Shown here: positions 19,401 to 29,642 of the stretch, one piece after another
Position numbering within the stretch: the stretch's first letter is position 1
Layout: each line of letters begins with the position of its first letter
From: Candidatus Sumerlaeota bacterium
GTDB lineage: Bacteria > Sumerlaeota > Sumerlaeia > MWCT01 > JAUWMI01
Direction: 5' to 3'
DNA length: 63,329 nt
NCBI GenBank assembly: GCA_030613245.1
Contig: JAUWMI010000025.1
Location: 1-63,329, forward strand
Translations under genes and position numbers: made by a program
The notes under the pieces: model-generated
What the model was told of the DNA's origin: nothing
The model's input: the letters and a program-made list of their open reading frames with translations, nothing else
The model's database searches: none

Positions 19401-22400
19401 CCTCTTCTTTACGCCGCATGGCACAGAACCGACTCCCACTCCTACGCCCTCACCAACGCCCACGCCGACGCCTGATCCGAATCAGATCGAGCTCGAAGAC
19501 TTTGAGGAATACTCAGTCGGGCAAGAAGTGATGTTTCAGGAACCAAGCTTCTCCGGTTCAACAACGGGCATTGAGCCGGGTTCGATATCAGCAGTGTCTG
19601 ACCTGGAGGCGAACGATATTAAGGATCCAGCAGCTGGCTCCATGGGTGTGCAGTCTGAGCGCTTCTACTGGGAATGGACTAATCCTGGCACCGGGTTCGT
19701 GCGCTGCACCACGTTCAACAGTTCCACCAAGCCGAATCCGCAAATTGACCTCTCAATGGGACTGTCGGTCTACTACAAGATTACGCAAGGCGAAGTGGAC
19801 TTCAGCTACTGGGTGCGCGAGACCAACACCAGCGGGCCAATTGGCAGCGATGGAGGCATTAGCGGAACCATCGAAGAGTGCACCAACTACCAACGCATCT
19901 CGGCGTCAAGCAGCTGGAACTACTTCTGGTGGGACGTACCCAATGAGTCGTACAGCGGGATTACCGGGGACGGCGTGCTTGATGGAAACTTCGGTACCCT
20001 GGAAGCGTTCGTCTTTAAGGCGGTTACAGGTAGCCCGGCCTCGGTCATCGAAATCTATGTTGACGATCTTTACCAGGGCCCGCAACAGACACCTGGCGGT
20101 GGGCCTACCCCAACACCAACACCAACGCCAACCCCATCTCCCACACCCACGCCGGTGCAATATGAGTGGCGGTCCTTTTGGGCTGATGCATGGCATGCGG
20201 GATTCAAGAACACCACTGAAGTGAGCAATATGGTGAACACGGCGAAGACGTACAACTATAATGCCATCGTGCCGGAGGTGCGCAAGCGTGGCGACGCCTA
20301 CTACTTCCCCACCGCGCCGAACACCGAACCGCGCGCAACAGATATCGCACCCGACTACGATCCGCTTCAGGACATGATCACCCAGGCTCACGCGCAGGGA
20401 CTCGAAGTGCATGCCTGGATCGTCACGTACTTGATCTGGAGTAACGAGGCAACGCCGCCGAGCGATCCTAATCACGTCTACAACCAGCATCCGGAGTACC
20501 TGATGAAGGATAGCCTGGGGAATACGTTCGTCGGGGAAGGCTACTTTCTTGATCCCGGCAATCCTGATGCGAACAAGTGGAACTACAACGTGGTGATGGA
20601 TCTGGTGACTAATTATGACATTGACGGCATTCACTTCGATTACATTCGCTATCCACAGCAGGACTCGGGCTACAACGATGTGGCCATCCAGCGCTATAAT
20701 GACGAGTACGGCCTCTCAGGCCAACCCGCGCCGGATGATCCGCAATTTTCCGAGTGGCGGCGCCGACAGATCACCGACTGGCTGCGCCATACCTACATTG
20801 ACGTGATCGCCGTGAAGCCGAACATCAAATTCACCGTGGCAACGTTTGCCTCGCGCAGCGATGCGTACGGCTATCGGTTCCAGGATTGGGCCGGATGGAT
20901 GGAACAGAAGATCGTGGACGCCAACGTGCCGATGAATTACACCTCCAATAATAGCACCTTCAACACCAGGTGTGACGATGCGGTGGCGAATAAGTTCCAG
21001 CGCCACCTCTTCATGGGCAACGGCGCGTACCTGAATAGCAAGGAAAACACCGTGACGCAGCTCAGCTACGCTCGCAGCCAAGGGTGCGAAGGTCTCATTC
21101 ATTACAGCTATCAGAGCACGAACAGCACTGGCGACCCGAATTCTGTCTTCTATCAGTACATCAAGGACAACCTGTTCACGTCAGCTGTCCCTGTGCCGGA
21201 TATGCCCTGGAAATCGAGTCCAACAGGCGGGTATCTGCGCGGAGCCGTCACAGACAGCGGGTCTGGCGATCCGATTTACAATGCCAATGTGACCATTGAT
21301 CAGCTGGCTCTCTCAACGAAAACCGATGGCGAAGGGAAGTATGCCTTCATAGAGGTCGCGCCTGATACCTACTCGGTGACATGCACAGCCACAGGCTACG
21401 AGGATCAGCAGAATAGCGGCGTCGTGATCACCGCTGGAAACGTCACCACATCGAACTTTTCAATGAGTCCAGCGCCGACCCCAACACCTACTCCAACTCC
21501 GACTCCGACTCCAACGCCAACTCCCACACCGACTCCAACACCAACCCCAACACCGACTCCCACACCGACCCCGACGCCAACTCCAACTCCGACACCAACA
21601 CCAACACCGACTCCTTCACCAACACCAGGGCCGGATGTGGATGACGTGGCCAATGCAGACTACCAGACCGAGATAGGCACGATTTCCAGTGGTTCATACG
21701 TTGACACCCAGACGCAGAATGACGTGCCGGAAGCACTGACTGAAGCGATTCTGGCCCAAGGGAAACCATCGTTGCGCCACGATGAACTGAGCCACATCTG
21801 GACTATCGACGTGACAGGCGGAAGCTGGGTTACCTTCTACCTGGATGCCTACAAAACCACTAGTCCGGATGGCGACGATTTCGTGTTCGCCTATTCCACT
21901 GATGCCTTGCAATACACTAATATGGTCACCGTGACCAAGATAGCGGACGACGATACGTATCAAACTTATGACCTTCCCAATGATCTAAGTGGCACGGTCT
22001 ATATCCGCGTACGAGACACTGACCGCACCCAAAGTAACCAGAATCTTGATAGCGTATACGTTGACCACATGTTCATCCGCTCGACGATCAGTGGCCCAAC
22101 GCCTACACCCACTCCGACACCAACACCTACTGCAACGCCAACTCCAACGCCCACACCAACACCAACCCCGGTACCAGGTGTGATGCACGTGGAGGACATC
22201 ACAATGGGGTCGGGCAACGCAGGCATCAACTATTGGGCCACGGCAACTGTGACAATCTGGGATGATGACAGTGCGGCTGTGGAAGGCGCTACTGTGTATG
22301 GCAGCTGGAGTGGCGCAACTCAGGAGGATCAGTCCGATGTAACTGATGACACGGGCAAGGTCACCTTCACATCGTCAAAAGTCAAGAATGGCGGAACGTT

Positions 22401-22491
22401 CACCTTCACGGTGACAGATGTCGTGAAAACCGACTGGACGTACGATCCAGCGAAAAACAAAGAGACCAGCGACTCAATCACCCTTCCATAG
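16471..22491 (+). CDS. giant secreted amidase / golvesin / GHL10-like multidomain protein
   Basis: 2006 residues with an N-terminal signal segment. In order: a GerMN-like region (about 60-145, tentative); an N-acetylmuramoyl-L-alanine amidase type 3 fold split by an insert, with ligand candidates in SPGHGW (218), WETQRP (232), SWHSNAF (about 499) and FELAFHDN (about 572); a golvesin-like beta domain as the insert (about 330-435); FN3 (about 618-715); an unrecognised domain (718-983); a beta-sandwich-like domain (1008-1210); a glycosyl-hydrolase-like GHL10/DUF187 TIM barrel (1231-1570) with [10 protein letters not shown]; a carboxypeptidase regulatory-like domain (1585-1667); another beta domain; and an Ig-like tail. 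Pro-Thr linkers separate the C-terminal parts. Likely an extracellular cell-wall or polysaccharide-degrading enzyme. GAGGTGAGG precedes the ATG. Confidence 0.88.
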   Translation: MSKTMKNPRHGLFGLVAVLLTVFLLLGASSLSDLKQNDRSSSEALVPDTVSSLDLATSNVQALIAQSAGRQALFPQGSELINLHFEDDSAFVYLSLPETYLRKEMTITAIDDITHDIVQEIISALSVRNIHIKAYDPADQTFKHLHEFLPPIPRPAEKEAEQPGAEDTQVPDASLLPKKPISSSAPSPLIANSAGHPPAPGQPQPAGALTGKNVYLSPGHGWFTDPADIRWETQRPALLKMVEDFQNVDAMTQLLVQYLYNAGAQVWVARERGHSDTMLIIDNDDVSNPDGTYTETGTWDTSTAIGFANGYSPYDFDDDPFSLGSTRYSYISTSGETARATFTPDFSDPGYYDVYVAYASSANRTASAHYIVTHAGGTTDFYVNQQLHGHTWIWLACFYFNAGTGGSVAVTNEGTDGSQVVSADAVRFGAGTGEIICDASSGLSGQPKREECARVYVQYLGAPYSVYHARTTDRDSDVVARPLWADYENATGEDSLYFSWHSNAFNGAARGTESYIHDTSPSPGSALLQDTIHWEIINDLRQGWDGSWTNRGQYTANFGELREVNEMPATLFELAFHDNNEDTRCLRDARFQQISARAYFQGMVKYFEQRDTIDLTLLPEPPERLVVKNTGTGGVVLSWAASPTDAADLRGDAATDYKVYTSSNGKSFDNGVNTGGAATYTFGSLTAGQVYYFRVTGLNDGGESFPTATLAVRVTSSGSPTILVVNGFDRIDEMQCVYTLESCAGDTPVTSGGTSNIQVDRMWLKEMNSFDYIVRYAKALDAYPADFESASNEAVESGDISLTDYARVIWILGEQAEKRTDDPFNDTTFSATEQNLVDTFLAQDGDLFVSGAEIGWDLDSDADQNDANSLFYNQQLKADYVSDDAGTYSVAPIAGDIFDGTGQFDIDDGSYGTYAVEAPDQINPADYSFAVLYYVGGLGGYAATKFDASYRVINFAFPFETVVGEATRNAIMARILDLFFTPHGTEPTPTPTPSPTPTPTPDPNQIELEDFEEYSVGQEVMFQEPSFSGSTTGIEPGSISAVSDLEANDIKDPAAGSMGVQSERFYWEWTNPGTGFVRCTTFNSSTKPNPQIDLSMGLSVYYKITQGEVDFSYWVRETNTSGPIGSDGGISGTIEECTNYQRISASSSWNYFWWDVPNESYSGITGDGVLDGNFGTLEAFVFKAVTGSPASVIEIYVDDLYQGPQQTPGGGPTPTPTPTPTPSPTPTPVQYEWRSFWADAWHAGFKNTTEVSNMVNTAKTYNYNAIVPEVRKRGDAYYFPTAPNTEPRATDIAPDYDPLQDMITQAHAQGLEVHAWIVTYLIWSNEATPPSDPNHVYNQHPEYLMKDSLGNTFVGEGYFLDPGNPDANKWNYNVVMDLVTNYDIDGIHFDYIRYPQQDSGYNDVAIQRYNDEYGLSGQPAPDDPQFSEWRRRQITDWLRHTYIDVIAVKPNIKFTVATFASRSDAYGYRFQDWAGWMEQKIVDANVPMNYTSNNSTFNTRCDDAVANKFQRHLFMGNGAYLNSKENTVTQLSYARSQGCEGLIHYSYQSTNSTGDPNSVFYQYIKDNLFTSAVPVPDMPWKSSPTGGYLRGAVTDSGSGDPIYNANVTIDQLALSTKTDGEGKYAFIEVAPDTYSVTCTATGYEDQQNSGVVITAGNVTTSNFSMSPAPTPTPTPTPTPTPTPTPTPTPTPTPTPTPTPTPTPTPTPTPTPTPTPSPTPGPDVDDVANADYQTEIGTISSGSYVDTQTQNDVPEALTEAILAQGKPSLRHDELSHIWTIDVTGGSWVTFYLDAYKTTSPDGDDFVFAYSTDALQYTNMVTVTKIADDDTYQTYDLPNDLSGTVYIRVRDTDRTQSNQNLDSVYVDHMFIRSTISGPTPTPTPTPTPTATPTPTPTPTPTPVPGVMHVEDITMGSGNAGINYWATATVTIWDDDSAAVEGATVYGSWSGATQEDQSDVTDDTGKVTFTSSKVKNGGTFTFTVTDVVKTDWTYDPAKNKETSDSITLP
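21475..21630 (+). repeat. Pro-Thr codon repeat tract, linker 3 of the giant protein
   Basis: About 26 Pro-Thr dipeptide units encoded by CCAACN/CCGACN codon pairs with varied third bases. Shorter similar tracts occur at 19429-19473, 20104-20157 and 22099-22173 in this gene, and at about 37748-37800 in the beta-propeller gene. Such tracts are flexible extracellular linkers and candidate O-glycosylation targets. Confidence 0.95.
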
Positions 22492-22534
22492 CGTTTAGTG
22501 GGGAAAATTACTGAGTGGGCATTGGGATTCCATT

Positions 22535-22581
22535 GTAGGGGCGGTTCGCGACTTGTGCGCCTCAGGCGTAACCGCCCCTAC
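22535..22581. repeat. 47-bp palindromic repeat, copy 1
   Basis: GTAGGGGCGGTT and AACCGCCCCTAC arms flank an asymmetric middle (GACTTGTGCGCCTCAGGC). The same element is at 37079-37125. It lies between the giant secreted protein gene and fmt and could also act as a transcript-end hairpin. Confidence 0.85.
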
Positions 22582-22748
22582 TACTTTTCCAAGAGCCCTT
22601 TCTCTCCTCTATCGAGCGCAAAGCATCGTCTAAAGCAGCCGTGATTTCAGAAAATATAGTGTGCCGCTGGCATAAATCTATTGTCATCCGCACCATGATA
22701 TGCTATCGAAATTTTACAACGATCCTGTTGTAAGGCCGAAAGCTGAAA

Positions 22749-23699
22749 ATGCAAATCATCTTCATAGGGACCCCCATACCCGCCATTCCAGTGCTGGAGA
22801 AGCTGTTGCGTTCGGAACACGCGGTTGTTGCCGTCGTGACGCAACCTGACAAGCCAGCGGGCCGGGGCCGCAAGCTGACACCTTCTCCAGTGAAAGCGCT
22901 TGCCCTTCAGCACCGGATTCCGGTTCTCCAACCCGCAAAGCTCAAAGGAACACATTTTGATGAGAAGCTGCGACCATACGCGCCAGATGCAATTGTGGTT
23001 GTCTCATACGGAAAGATTCTGCCACCAGAAATCCTCGAGCTTCCCCGGTTCGGGTGCATCAATGTGCATTTTTCGCTCTTGCCAAAATACCGCGGCGCAG
23101 CGCCAGTCCAATGGGCCATCGTCAATGGCGAACGGATAAGCGGCGTCACTATCATGAAAATAGATGAGACGCTGGATACCGGAGATATTCTCAGCCAGGA
23201 GCAGGTGGACATTCTCGAGGATGACGATTCAATTTCGTTAACCAACATGCTGAGCGTGATGGGCGCGGAATTGCTCATTCAGGCACTCGATCAAGCAGAG
23301 CAGACCGGCAAACTGGAAGGTCAACCCCAGGATCATGGCGCAGCCACCTATGCCCCAATGCTCAAAAAGGAAGACGGCCTGATTGACTGGAATCAGACCA
23401 CAGAAGAGATTCTTTGTCGCATTAGGGGCCTTGTGCCCTGGCCCTGTGCTTTCAGCCACCTGCGTGGTCATCAGGTGAAAATTCTGGGCACACAGCCCTA
23501 CGTGCAAGCCGCTCTGCCGTTACGGGCGGACGCAAAGCCCGGCCAGGTCACTCTGCTGCTTAAAAACACTGGCTTTACTGTGCGCACCACTGACGGAAAT
23601 CTGCTGGTTACAAAGGTTCAGCCTGAGAACAAACGGGTTATGAGCGGTGCGGATTTCATCAACGGTGGCTACGTCAAGGAGGGTGACCAATTTTACTGA
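22749..23699 (+). CDS. fmt: methionyl-tRNA formyltransferase
   Basis: Fmt transfers a formyl group from 10-formyltetrahydrofolate to initiator Met-tRNA. The 316-residue length is normal. MQIIFIGTPIPAIPVLEKL opens the Rossmann-like formyltransferase domain; HFSLLPKYRGAAPVQWAI and DETLDTGDIL carry the conserved catalytic-site and folate-site residues. The C-terminal RNA-binding domain starts near residue 210. The gene stands alone here, without def or the usual 16S methyltransferase partner. Upstream is a small AACAAC/GTTGT hairpin. Confidence 0.96.
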   Translation: MQIIFIGTPIPAIPVLEKLLRSEHAVVAVVTQPDKPAGRGRKLTPSPVKALALQHRIPVLQPAKLKGTHFDEKLRPYAPDAIVVVSYGKILPPEILELPRFGCINVHFSLLPKYRGAAPVQWAIVNGERISGVTIMKIDETLDTGDILSQEQVDILEDDDSISLTNMLSVMGAELLIQALDQAEQTGKLEGQPQDHGAATYAPMLKKEDGLIDWNQTTEEILCRIRGLVPWPCAFSHLRGHQVKILGTQPYVQAALPLRADAKPGQVTLLLKNTGFTVRTTDGNLLVTKVQPENKRVMSGADFINGGYVKEGDQFY

Positions 23700-23764
23700 C
23701 ATCCTGGCATGCAGGCATCTGATCAGTCGGGCGGTTTTTATAAGGCCACGGGCATAGATTTTCC

Positions 23765-23793
23765 TTGACAATTATTCAATTCAAGTGTGTGAT
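23765..23793 (+). promoter_or_regulatory. promoter for the FG-GAP gene leader
   Basis: A perfect TTGACA (23765-23770) is followed after 17 bases by TGTGAT (23788-23793), with an overlapping GATAAC. Transcription from here would give a leader of roughly 330 bases before ATG 24133. Confidence 0.5.
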
Positions 23794-23817
23794 AACCTCG
23801 TTTGATAAGAGTAGAAA

Positions 23818-23915
23818 GTGCAGAGACAACTCTGCACGAAAGCTCGCTTGAGAGGTCACAAACTCGCTCACTATAAGAGATTAAGCGAGCTTTTATAGTG
23901 CTTGGAAAGGAGGTG
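23818..23915 (+). promoter_or_regulatory. structured 5' leader with mutually exclusive stems
   Basis: A perfect 8-bp hairpin (GTGCAGAG / CTCTGCAC, ACAA loop) spans 23818-23837. AGCTCGCTT (23841-23849) can pair with AAGCGAGCT (23883-23891); CACTATAA (23869-23876) can pair with TTATAGTG (23893-23900). These two pairings interlock as a pseudoknot, and CTCGCT (23863-23868) competes for the same AGCGAG. AAAGGAGGTGG follows at about 23906-23915. This looks like a conformational switch but matches no riboswitch class I can confirm. The remaining leader to 24132 holds a GCCGTGG/CCATGGC stem and nothing else recognised. Confidence 0.45.
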
Positions 23916-24132
23916 GTATTCCGTAACAGTGAATATTGACAATGCCGTGGTAAGCGCCAGAGAGTTTGCTCGAAAATGACAAACCATGGCAGAGTTATTA
24001 ACGACAGGTAGCCATTCGCGCATAGCAAATGCAAAGCTCCGCTGCATGGAATGTATGAGCTTCGGCAGTGGGTGTAGCATAGCCAGGCCCGAAGGCTAAG
24101 AAATCACAAACTATTCTAAGGAGACGTGTATT

Positions 24133-25644
24133 ATGGTAAAAAAGGCATTTGTAATTCTGGCGATCCTTGCGATTGCCGCGATGTATGCCCAAGCGCAGGT
24201 GTTAACCGATGGCACGAGCGCATTTGGCCTTTCTGTTACAGGGCCCTGCCAGGGAGGTGCGTGGGGCGATTACGATGGCGACGGCGACGAGGACTTTGCC
24301 CTGGCGGTTGACGATGTCGGTGTCAAGATCTTCAAGAACAATGGCGGCACGTTTACCGAGGTAACAGGGGCAATATCCACGAGCATTTGCTCCGACGCCA
24401 ACACAGTCTGCTGGTTTGATTACGACAAGGACTATGACCTGGATTTGATTATCGGTGCTGTGTATAATGACGGTTTTATCTTTCGCAACGACGGGTCTGA
24501 TACCTTTTCCGATCAAACCTCAGCCCTGGGTATCGGACCAAGCCCGACCGAAGATACTGAGTTGACTAACAAATTTGCTATTGCCATTGCGGATTATGAT
24601 AACGATGGCTATCCCGACATTTACGCCGGTGTGTTTTCTGGTAGCGCGGGGGCCAACTATCTTTTGAAGAACAATTCGGGAACAGGTTTCTCCGAAGTCA
24701 CACTACCTCTATTCATGCAGGATCTGTATGCTCCACGTTCATCCACCGCCTTTGATTTCAATGAGGACGGACTCATGGACATATATCTGGCCACCGCAGG
24801 TAATAACTTTCTCTATCGCAACGACGGTAGCATGAGCTTTACTGACGTAACAGCCGCTCCCATTTACATAGGTGCCTATACGGCTGGCATCGCTGTGGCT
24901 GACTTTGACCTGGACGGTGATCTGGATATGTGTGCATCTAAGCAGCTCTTCCGTAATGATAGCTCTGGCGCTACCTCAACCTGGGTGGACGTAACATTTT
25001 CTGGCCTGAGTAGTATTTCAGGTGGGGTCATTTCCCCGGTTCCTTTTGATTACAATAACGACGGCAGGGTGGACATTTTCGTGGGCGAACTCGGTGCGGC
25101 CGGCGTTCCTGGCCACATCTTCCGCAATGATGGCAGTATGAGCTTTACTGACATCACCGCCACAGATGCCCCACATATGACAACAGCCTTGGGTGACGGA
25201 CGCGGCTCAGCGGCAGCTGACATTGATGATGATGGCGATCTCGAACTCTATCGCTCCCATGGACAGCCTACCGGTACCGCGTGGATCTACCTGAATGGCA
25301 CCAACGATAACAATTGGCTCAAGGTAAAGGTAGTGGGTGTTTCAAGTTCAACGGAAGGCATCGGGGCCAAAGTGAAGGTTTTTCAAGCTGGCACCAGCAC
25401 ATTGATGGGCTACAGCCAGGTCCTGGGCCAGAGCGGCTATTGTTCGCAAAACTCTCTGATCCAGCACTTTGGCGTTCCCAGCACTGGGACGTATGACGTC
25501 CAGGTGACCTTCCCATCCGGAACAGTGCAAAACAAAACCTCTGTCAGCACGGCGCAGACCCTTGAGGTCTGGGAAACAGGGGCAGCTCCAACTCCAACGC
25601 TTATACCGTTGTTTGTCGCGCCCGGCTGGGAACTCTACTACTAG
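24133..25644 (+). CDS. secreted FG-GAP/VCBS beta-propeller protein with ASPIC/UnbV end
   Basis: 503 residues with a signal peptide ending in AQAQ near residue 22. The body consists of FG-GAP/VCBS repeats, each with a calcium-binding-like DxDxDGxxD loop (WGDYDGDGDEDFAL, DYDNDGYPDIY, DFDLDGDLDM, DYNNDGRVDIF, DIDDDGDLELY) next to an FRNDGS segment, forming a seven-bladed beta-propeller. The last 100 residues (NWLKVKVVG, GIGAKVKVF, then HFGV) are the ASPIC/UnbV module that usually ends such proteins. It is extracellular and probably adhesive or ligand-binding. AAGGAGACG precedes the ATG, downstream of the structured leader. Confidence 0.9.
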   Translation: MVKKAFVILAILAIAAMYAQAQVLTDGTSAFGLSVTGPCQGGAWGDYDGDGDEDFALAVDDVGVKIFKNNGGTFTEVTGAISTSICSDANTVCWFDYDKDYDLDLIIGAVYNDGFIFRNDGSDTFSDQTSALGIGPSPTEDTELTNKFAIAIADYDNDGYPDIYAGVFSGSAGANYLLKNNSGTGFSEVTLPLFMQDLYAPRSSTAFDFNEDGLMDIYLATAGNNFLYRNDGSMSFTDVTAAPIYIGAYTAGIAVADFDLDGDLDMCASKQLFRNDSSGATSTWVDVTFSGLSSISGGVISPVPFDYNNDGRVDIFVGELGAAGVPGHIFRNDGSMSFTDITATDAPHMTTALGDGRGSAAADIDDDGDLELYRSHGQPTGTAWIYLNGTNDNNWLKVKVVGVSSSTEGIGAKVKVFQAGTSTLMGYSQVLGQSGYCSQNSLIQHFGVPSTGTYDVQVTFPSGTVQNKTSVSTAQTLEVWETGAAPTPTLIPLFVAPGWELYY

Positions 25645-25745
25645 CTCTGAAAAAAGTCGCTCTGCACGCAGGTGTTTTAATTAATCCTGTCGCGGGCATA
25701 GAAAGCAAAATGCAGTAGCGATTGTTCGAGAACATATTTCTATGA

Positions 25746-25780
25746 AGGTCCGGAAGGATGCCCTTTCCGGGCCTTTTTTT
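25746..25780 (+). terminator. rho-independent terminator after the FG-GAP gene
   Basis: AGGTCCGGAAGG pairs with CCTTTCCGGGCCT and is followed by seven T residues, about 100 bases after the stop. The rest of 25645-25984 holds no gene and no other signal I can support. Confidence 0.88.
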
Positions 25781-25984
25781 GTGCCCTGAAGGTCTGGGCA
25801 AAGGAAGAAGCGTAACTGCTCACATACCAGTAGCGGAGAATCATATGTCATGAGGAAATCGGTACTAATGGAGGCTTCGTCAGGGAGTGCTACTAATTTA
25901 CCTCACCTAGGGAATGCTGCTTAAATGCCGTGAACAGGAATGCCGCCTATACTAGGCGGCTTCCCCCGCAGTAGATCGTACTTC

Positions 25985-27802
25985 CTACAGCCCTCTACGC
26001 TTCTTCATCTGTTCACTGTATGCCAACATCAAGTCTCGCCGGGCCAGCATCCCGATGATTTTCCCCTCGTCCGTAGCATCAACAACAGGAAGTTCATCAT
26101 AGTTCGCCGCAATAATCTTCTTGAGCGCCACATTGAGATCGTCGTGCGGGTAGATGACTTCAATATTCGTCACGGCAATGTCCTTAGCAATGACCAGAGT
26201 GCCCAGGTCCTCTTCCAGAAACACACCGCGAATGTCATCCAATGAGATAATACCAAGGAGCTTCCCGTCTTCCCCCACAACAGGAAATGACGAGCGTTTT
26301 GTCTCGGTCACAAGTTTCAATATATTATCCAGATGCATCGTAGCTGGGATAAGTGGAATTTTCTCCTTGAGATTAATGATATCACTGACCTTCATCATTT
26401 CCAGTACATCAACCACAAAGTCGCCCTGATGTGCAGGGGAATCCACGCGCGCATCGACTTGTTTCTCGTAAATGGTAATCTGCGAGCTGATCGCCAGATA
26501 GGTGATAGCCACGACCATCATAATAGGCACCAGCAAAGCATAGCCAATGGTCATCTCCGAAACCATGATCAGGGACGCGATGGGTACCTTGGCCACACCT
26601 GCGAAAAACCCTGCCATCCCGACCAGCACAAAGGCTGTTGGCTGAATAACCATCTCGGGAAAGAGGATAGCACAAACCTGGCCAAATGCGCCGCCGAGCA
26701 GCCCCCCGATTACTATCGAAGGAGCAAACACCCCGCCACTTCCACCGGAGCCGATGGTCAGCGAAGTAGCGAGAATCTTCGCAAATCCCAGAACAAGCAA
26801 GAACCGCAGCGTAAGGTTTCCTTCGATTGCCTGCTGAATCCACCCGTAGCCCATTCCCAGAACCGGAGGGAAAAGGAATGCAATGAGACCAAGGAGCAGG
26901 CCTCCCAGTGCTGGTTTGAAGCAATTGCGAATCCGTAGCCGCCGAAATACCTTGTCGCGCAGCCCATAGAAAACCTTGACGTAGCCGACTCCGACCAGGG
27001 CCATAAGAATGCCGAGTATTGCGTAAAGGATCAATAACCGCGGATCACGAAAGGTAAACGCTTGTTGAGTCGTGTCGAAGATTGATCCCCATTTACCCCC
27101 GAGCAAGGAACAGTAGACTGAATAGCCCACGATCGAGGAGATAAAGGTCGGCATGACAGCCTCGAATTCAAACTCCGGCTCGCGGTAGAGCACTTCGGCA
27201 GCAAACAGCGCACCACCCAGCGGTGCACGGAAAATACTCCCAATTCCAGCACCCATGCCTGCCAGGAGGAGAATACGCCGGTCGCGATCCGAGAGCTTCA
27301 GCACCCGCGCAAAGTATGAGGCAAAGCCCGCCCCGATTTGCGCCACTGGACCTTCGCGTCCCGCAGATCCGCCTGTACCTATCGTCACGGCCGAGGCCAC
27401 GATCTTTACGAATGGCACCCGAAGACGGATCATGCCGCGAAACCGGTGGAACGAGTCGATCACCGAGTCAGTCCCATGACCCTCGGCTTCCGGTGCAAGG
27501 CCGTAGACTAGCAGACCCGAAATCAGTCCGCCAAGTGCCGGAATAATGAGCAATAACCAGCGGCGCATGGGGGCTATGTTGACCAGACTACCAGAAGCTT
27601 CAATTCCAGGGAGTGGAGGATAGTAACCAGCGATCTGGTTGAGGAAAATGCTGGTGGACAAATTCAGAAGATGCGTAAAGACAAGTGCCCCAATTCCCCC
27701 TACTATGCCAATAATAACGCTATAGCTGAACCATCGGCCAATATGCTTGATCGCCAGCCTGTCAATGTAACTGGCGATGCTCTTTCTTAGATCAATTCTC
27801 AT
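25985..27802 (-). CDS. ClC chloride channel/transporter with C-terminal CBS pair
   Basis: 605 residues. Residues 20-440 form the ClC membrane domain with its signature loops: GSAGREGP near residue 149, containing the gating glutamate, and GSGGVFAPS near 355. Residues about 470-600 are two CBS domains that usually bind adenine nucleotides and regulate transport. ClC proteins move chloride or other anions, as channels or proton antiporters; the gating glutamate is present but I cannot tell which mode applies. The gene stands alone, convergent to the FG-GAP gene. Confidence 0.94.
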   Translation of the reverse strand: MRIDLRKSIASYIDRLAIKHIGRWFSYSVIIGIVGGIGALVFTHLLNLSTSIFLNQIAGYYPPLPGIEASGSLVNIAPMRRWLLLIIPALGGLISGLLVYGLAPEAEGHGTDSVIDSFHRFRGMIRLRVPFVKIVASAVTIGTGGSAGREGPVAQIGAGFASYFARVLKLSDRDRRILLLAGMGAGIGSIFRAPLGGALFAAEVLYREPEFEFEAVMPTFISSIVGYSVYCSLLGGKWGSIFDTTQQAFTFRDPRLLILYAILGILMALVGVGYVKVFYGLRDKVFRRLRIRNCFKPALGGLLLGLIAFLFPPVLGMGYGWIQQAIEGNLTLRFLLVLGFAKILATSLTIGSGGSGGVFAPSIVIGGLLGGAFGQVCAILFPEMVIQPTAFVLVGMAGFFAGVAKVPIASLIMVSEMTIGYALLVPIMMVVAITYLAISSQITIYEKQVDARVDSPAHQGDFVVDVLEMMKVSDIINLKEKIPLIPATMHLDNILKLVTETKRSSFPVVGEDGKLLGIISLDDIRGVFLEEDLGTLVIAKDIAVTNIEVIYPHDDLNVALKKIIAANYDELPVVDATDEGKIIGMLARRDLMLAYSEQMKKRRGL

Positions 27803-27921
27803 AGGATATGGCAGAGCGTTTTTTCAGCTCCCTCAGTCATCCTGACAGCTGCCTGATCGGGTCTGCTGAGCGTGTGGTTGAGCTGATTCTAGAATCTGGC
27901 GCGGCAGTAAAAAAGAAAAAT

Positions 27922-28006
27922 GCCGGAGGTGGGAATCGAACCCACATGGACCGAAAAGCCCGCGGGATTTTGAATCCCGTGCGTCTACCAATTTCACCAC
28001 TCCGGC
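27922..28006 (-). tRNA. tRNA-Leu (anticodon CAA)
   Basis: 85 nt. GCCGGAG pairs with CTCCGGC as acceptor stem; the D-loop TGGTAGAC, the anticodon arm CGGGA-TTCAAAA-TCCCG with anticodon CAA, a long variable arm (class II) and the TTCGATT T-loop are all visible. The CCA end is not encoded. Confidence 0.95.
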
Positions 28007-28240
28007 ATTGCAACAAAGTCGTATACCTGATTTAGACAAGACCTCCACTTCGGTGTTCCGCTCTACTTAACTTCGAGACCGGCAAGCCAAGCAATAGCTC
28101 CATACGCACTACATCCGTGATTTTCTACACCCAGCGTGTCCCAGTCAAGCGTGAAATATGACAACGGCCTCGCAACATTAGCCATGTTATACCTGGAAGT
28201 ACCGAAAAATTGTCTTCTCCTAGGTGCGCATACCACGAGC

Positions 28241-29386
28241 TCAGGACTGCGCAGGATCCAGATCTTGAGGCGATAGGAGTTGCTTGCTGCGGAAAATCTG
28301 GTCGTGGTTCAGCTGCTGGCGATGAGAATTCGCGAACCCAAAAGGAGTAGTCTGCTTGCGCCTCGCCATCTCAAGCGCTAGCAGCTGAAGCGGAACAGCG
28401 CAGCCTAGCGGAGTGAATTCTTCCATAACGGGTCCCTCCACGGGAATGAAGACAACCCCATCCGAGACCACCTGCTGCCCCTCCGCGTTCGAAATGACCG
28501 CAACGGTTGCCTTCAAGGCCGTAGCTGCATGGGCAATCTCCATGGCGCGGTCAAAGCTTTTGCCGCGCGGAGCAATCAGAAGCATTGGCGTGCCCGGATT
28601 GGCAAGAAAGAAACCGGCGTGGGCCCATTCTTCGATCCCATAGCAGAGGCTCGGCTCTGCTGCCGCTTCAAGCAATTTCATGCATCCGTAAAGCGAGGTG
28701 CCATAATTTGGCCCGCTGCCAAGAATTTGATACAGTCCCTGCCCTGCAGCACGGTCAACGAGCTGGCTAATCAGTGGTGCGCTTTTCTGGTAGGTCTGTT
28801 CGTTCTGCATCCCGACTGACCGAATATTTTGATATAACTCCTCCGCTTCAGAATGATCAATTACGCGCCGCACCTCGGAGAAATACACCGCTGCGAGATA
28901 GAGGCCCAGAAGTGACCCGACGTACGAGAGCACACCTGGCATGGGCTGCTTATGTGATGGTACGGCAATGTGAAGAGCCAAATTGCTCTGTTTCGCCAGG
29001 CTGCTTTCCGGATTGCGTGTCAATGCAATTACGTAAAGGCCCTTCTGCCTGGCCAGTCGAGCTGCTTCAACCGTGCGGGCAACCTCGCCGGAACTGGAGA
29101 TGGCAAATAGCAGGGCGTTGGGCGGCGCTGCCCCAAGCTGATATCGCGAGAATTCCAGTGCGTGCAATGCCTCGGTCTCAATCTGCGCGTGCTTCTCAAA
29201 GGCCATACGCGCCGCAATCGCCGCACACCACGAATCTCCACACCCCACCAGATAAATCTTCGGAGCTCGCCTTACTTCCACAAGTCCGACATTCGTCAGC
29301 AGCTGGCGCACAATAGCTTGCACCTGAGTTTCAATAAAGACACGCTGTCCCTTGACCTGATCTTCCATCTCTTGATAATTGGTCAT
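28241..29386 (-). CDS. double-SIS-domain sugar-phosphate isomerase/deglycase-like protein
   Basis: 381 residues from ATG 29386 (MTNYQEME), chosen because GAAGAGG lies at good distance; TTG 29401 is an alternative. Two SIS domains are visible: the first with KIYLVGCGDSWCAA and FAISSSGEVARTVEA, the second with ILGSGPNYGTSLYG and IEEWAHAGFF. This equals the isomerase half of glucosamine-6-phosphate synthase without the glutaminase domain, as in AgaS, FrlB and NagB-II type proteins. The likely substrate is an amino-sugar phosphate or fructosamine phosphate; which one cannot be told. No sugar-pathway genes are adjacent. Confidence 0.85.
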   Translation of the reverse strand: MTNYQEMEDQVKGQRVFIETQVQAIVRQLLTNVGLVEVRRAPKIYLVGCGDSWCAAIAARMAFEKHAQIETEALHALEFSRYQLGAAPPNALLFAISSSGEVARTVEAARLARQKGLYVIALTRNPESSLAKQSNLALHIAVPSHKQPMPGVLSYVGSLLGLYLAAVYFSEVRRVIDHSEAEELYQNIRSVGMQNEQTYQKSAPLISQLVDRAAGQGLYQILGSGPNYGTSLYGCMKLLEAAAEPSLCYGIEEWAHAGFFLANPGTPMLLIAPRGKSFDRAMEIAHAATALKATVAVISNAEGQQVVSDGVVFIPVEGPVMEEFTPLGCAVPLQLLALEMARRKQTTPFGFANSHRQQLNHDQIFRSKQLLSPQDLDPAQS

Positions 29387-29642
29387 ACCCATCCTCTTCA
29401 ATCATGAATTGCTGACGGAATCTCGAGCAGACCACATGCCGAGGCGGACCTCAAGAGAAACTCACCGAGCCCGAGTCTGTAAAAACTCCTTCAACGCCAT
29501 GCTTCGTACTGTGAAGATTGCTGACAAGAACTTCGTGCCAGTGGCGTATTTTTCTGTTGCACAAATCCTGTAGATCAATTAGTGATTCTGACACGCATGG
29601 CAAAATTGCGATGTGTATTCTGGAATCCCAAGAGATTGGTCA

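Noticed and set aside
21405-21653. Val-Gly repeat protein antisense to the Pro-Thr linker
   Set aside because: The (VG)n product is simply the reverse reading of the PT codon repeat.
23929-23979. 16-codon leader peptide starting GTG after AAGGAGG
   Set aside because: The distance from the ribosome-binding site to the GTG is about 15 bases, too long, and there is no coding support.
23998-24110. c-di-GMP (GEMM-type) riboswitch
   Set aside because: A TGCAAAGC core and a GACAAACC segment are present, but the P2 stem spacing, the GGNAAACC receptor and the 3' GGGTTACC side do not fit the consensus.
27808-28048. Short frames on both strands over the tRNA-Leu
   Set aside because: The sequence folds as a complete class II tRNA; the frames are incidental.
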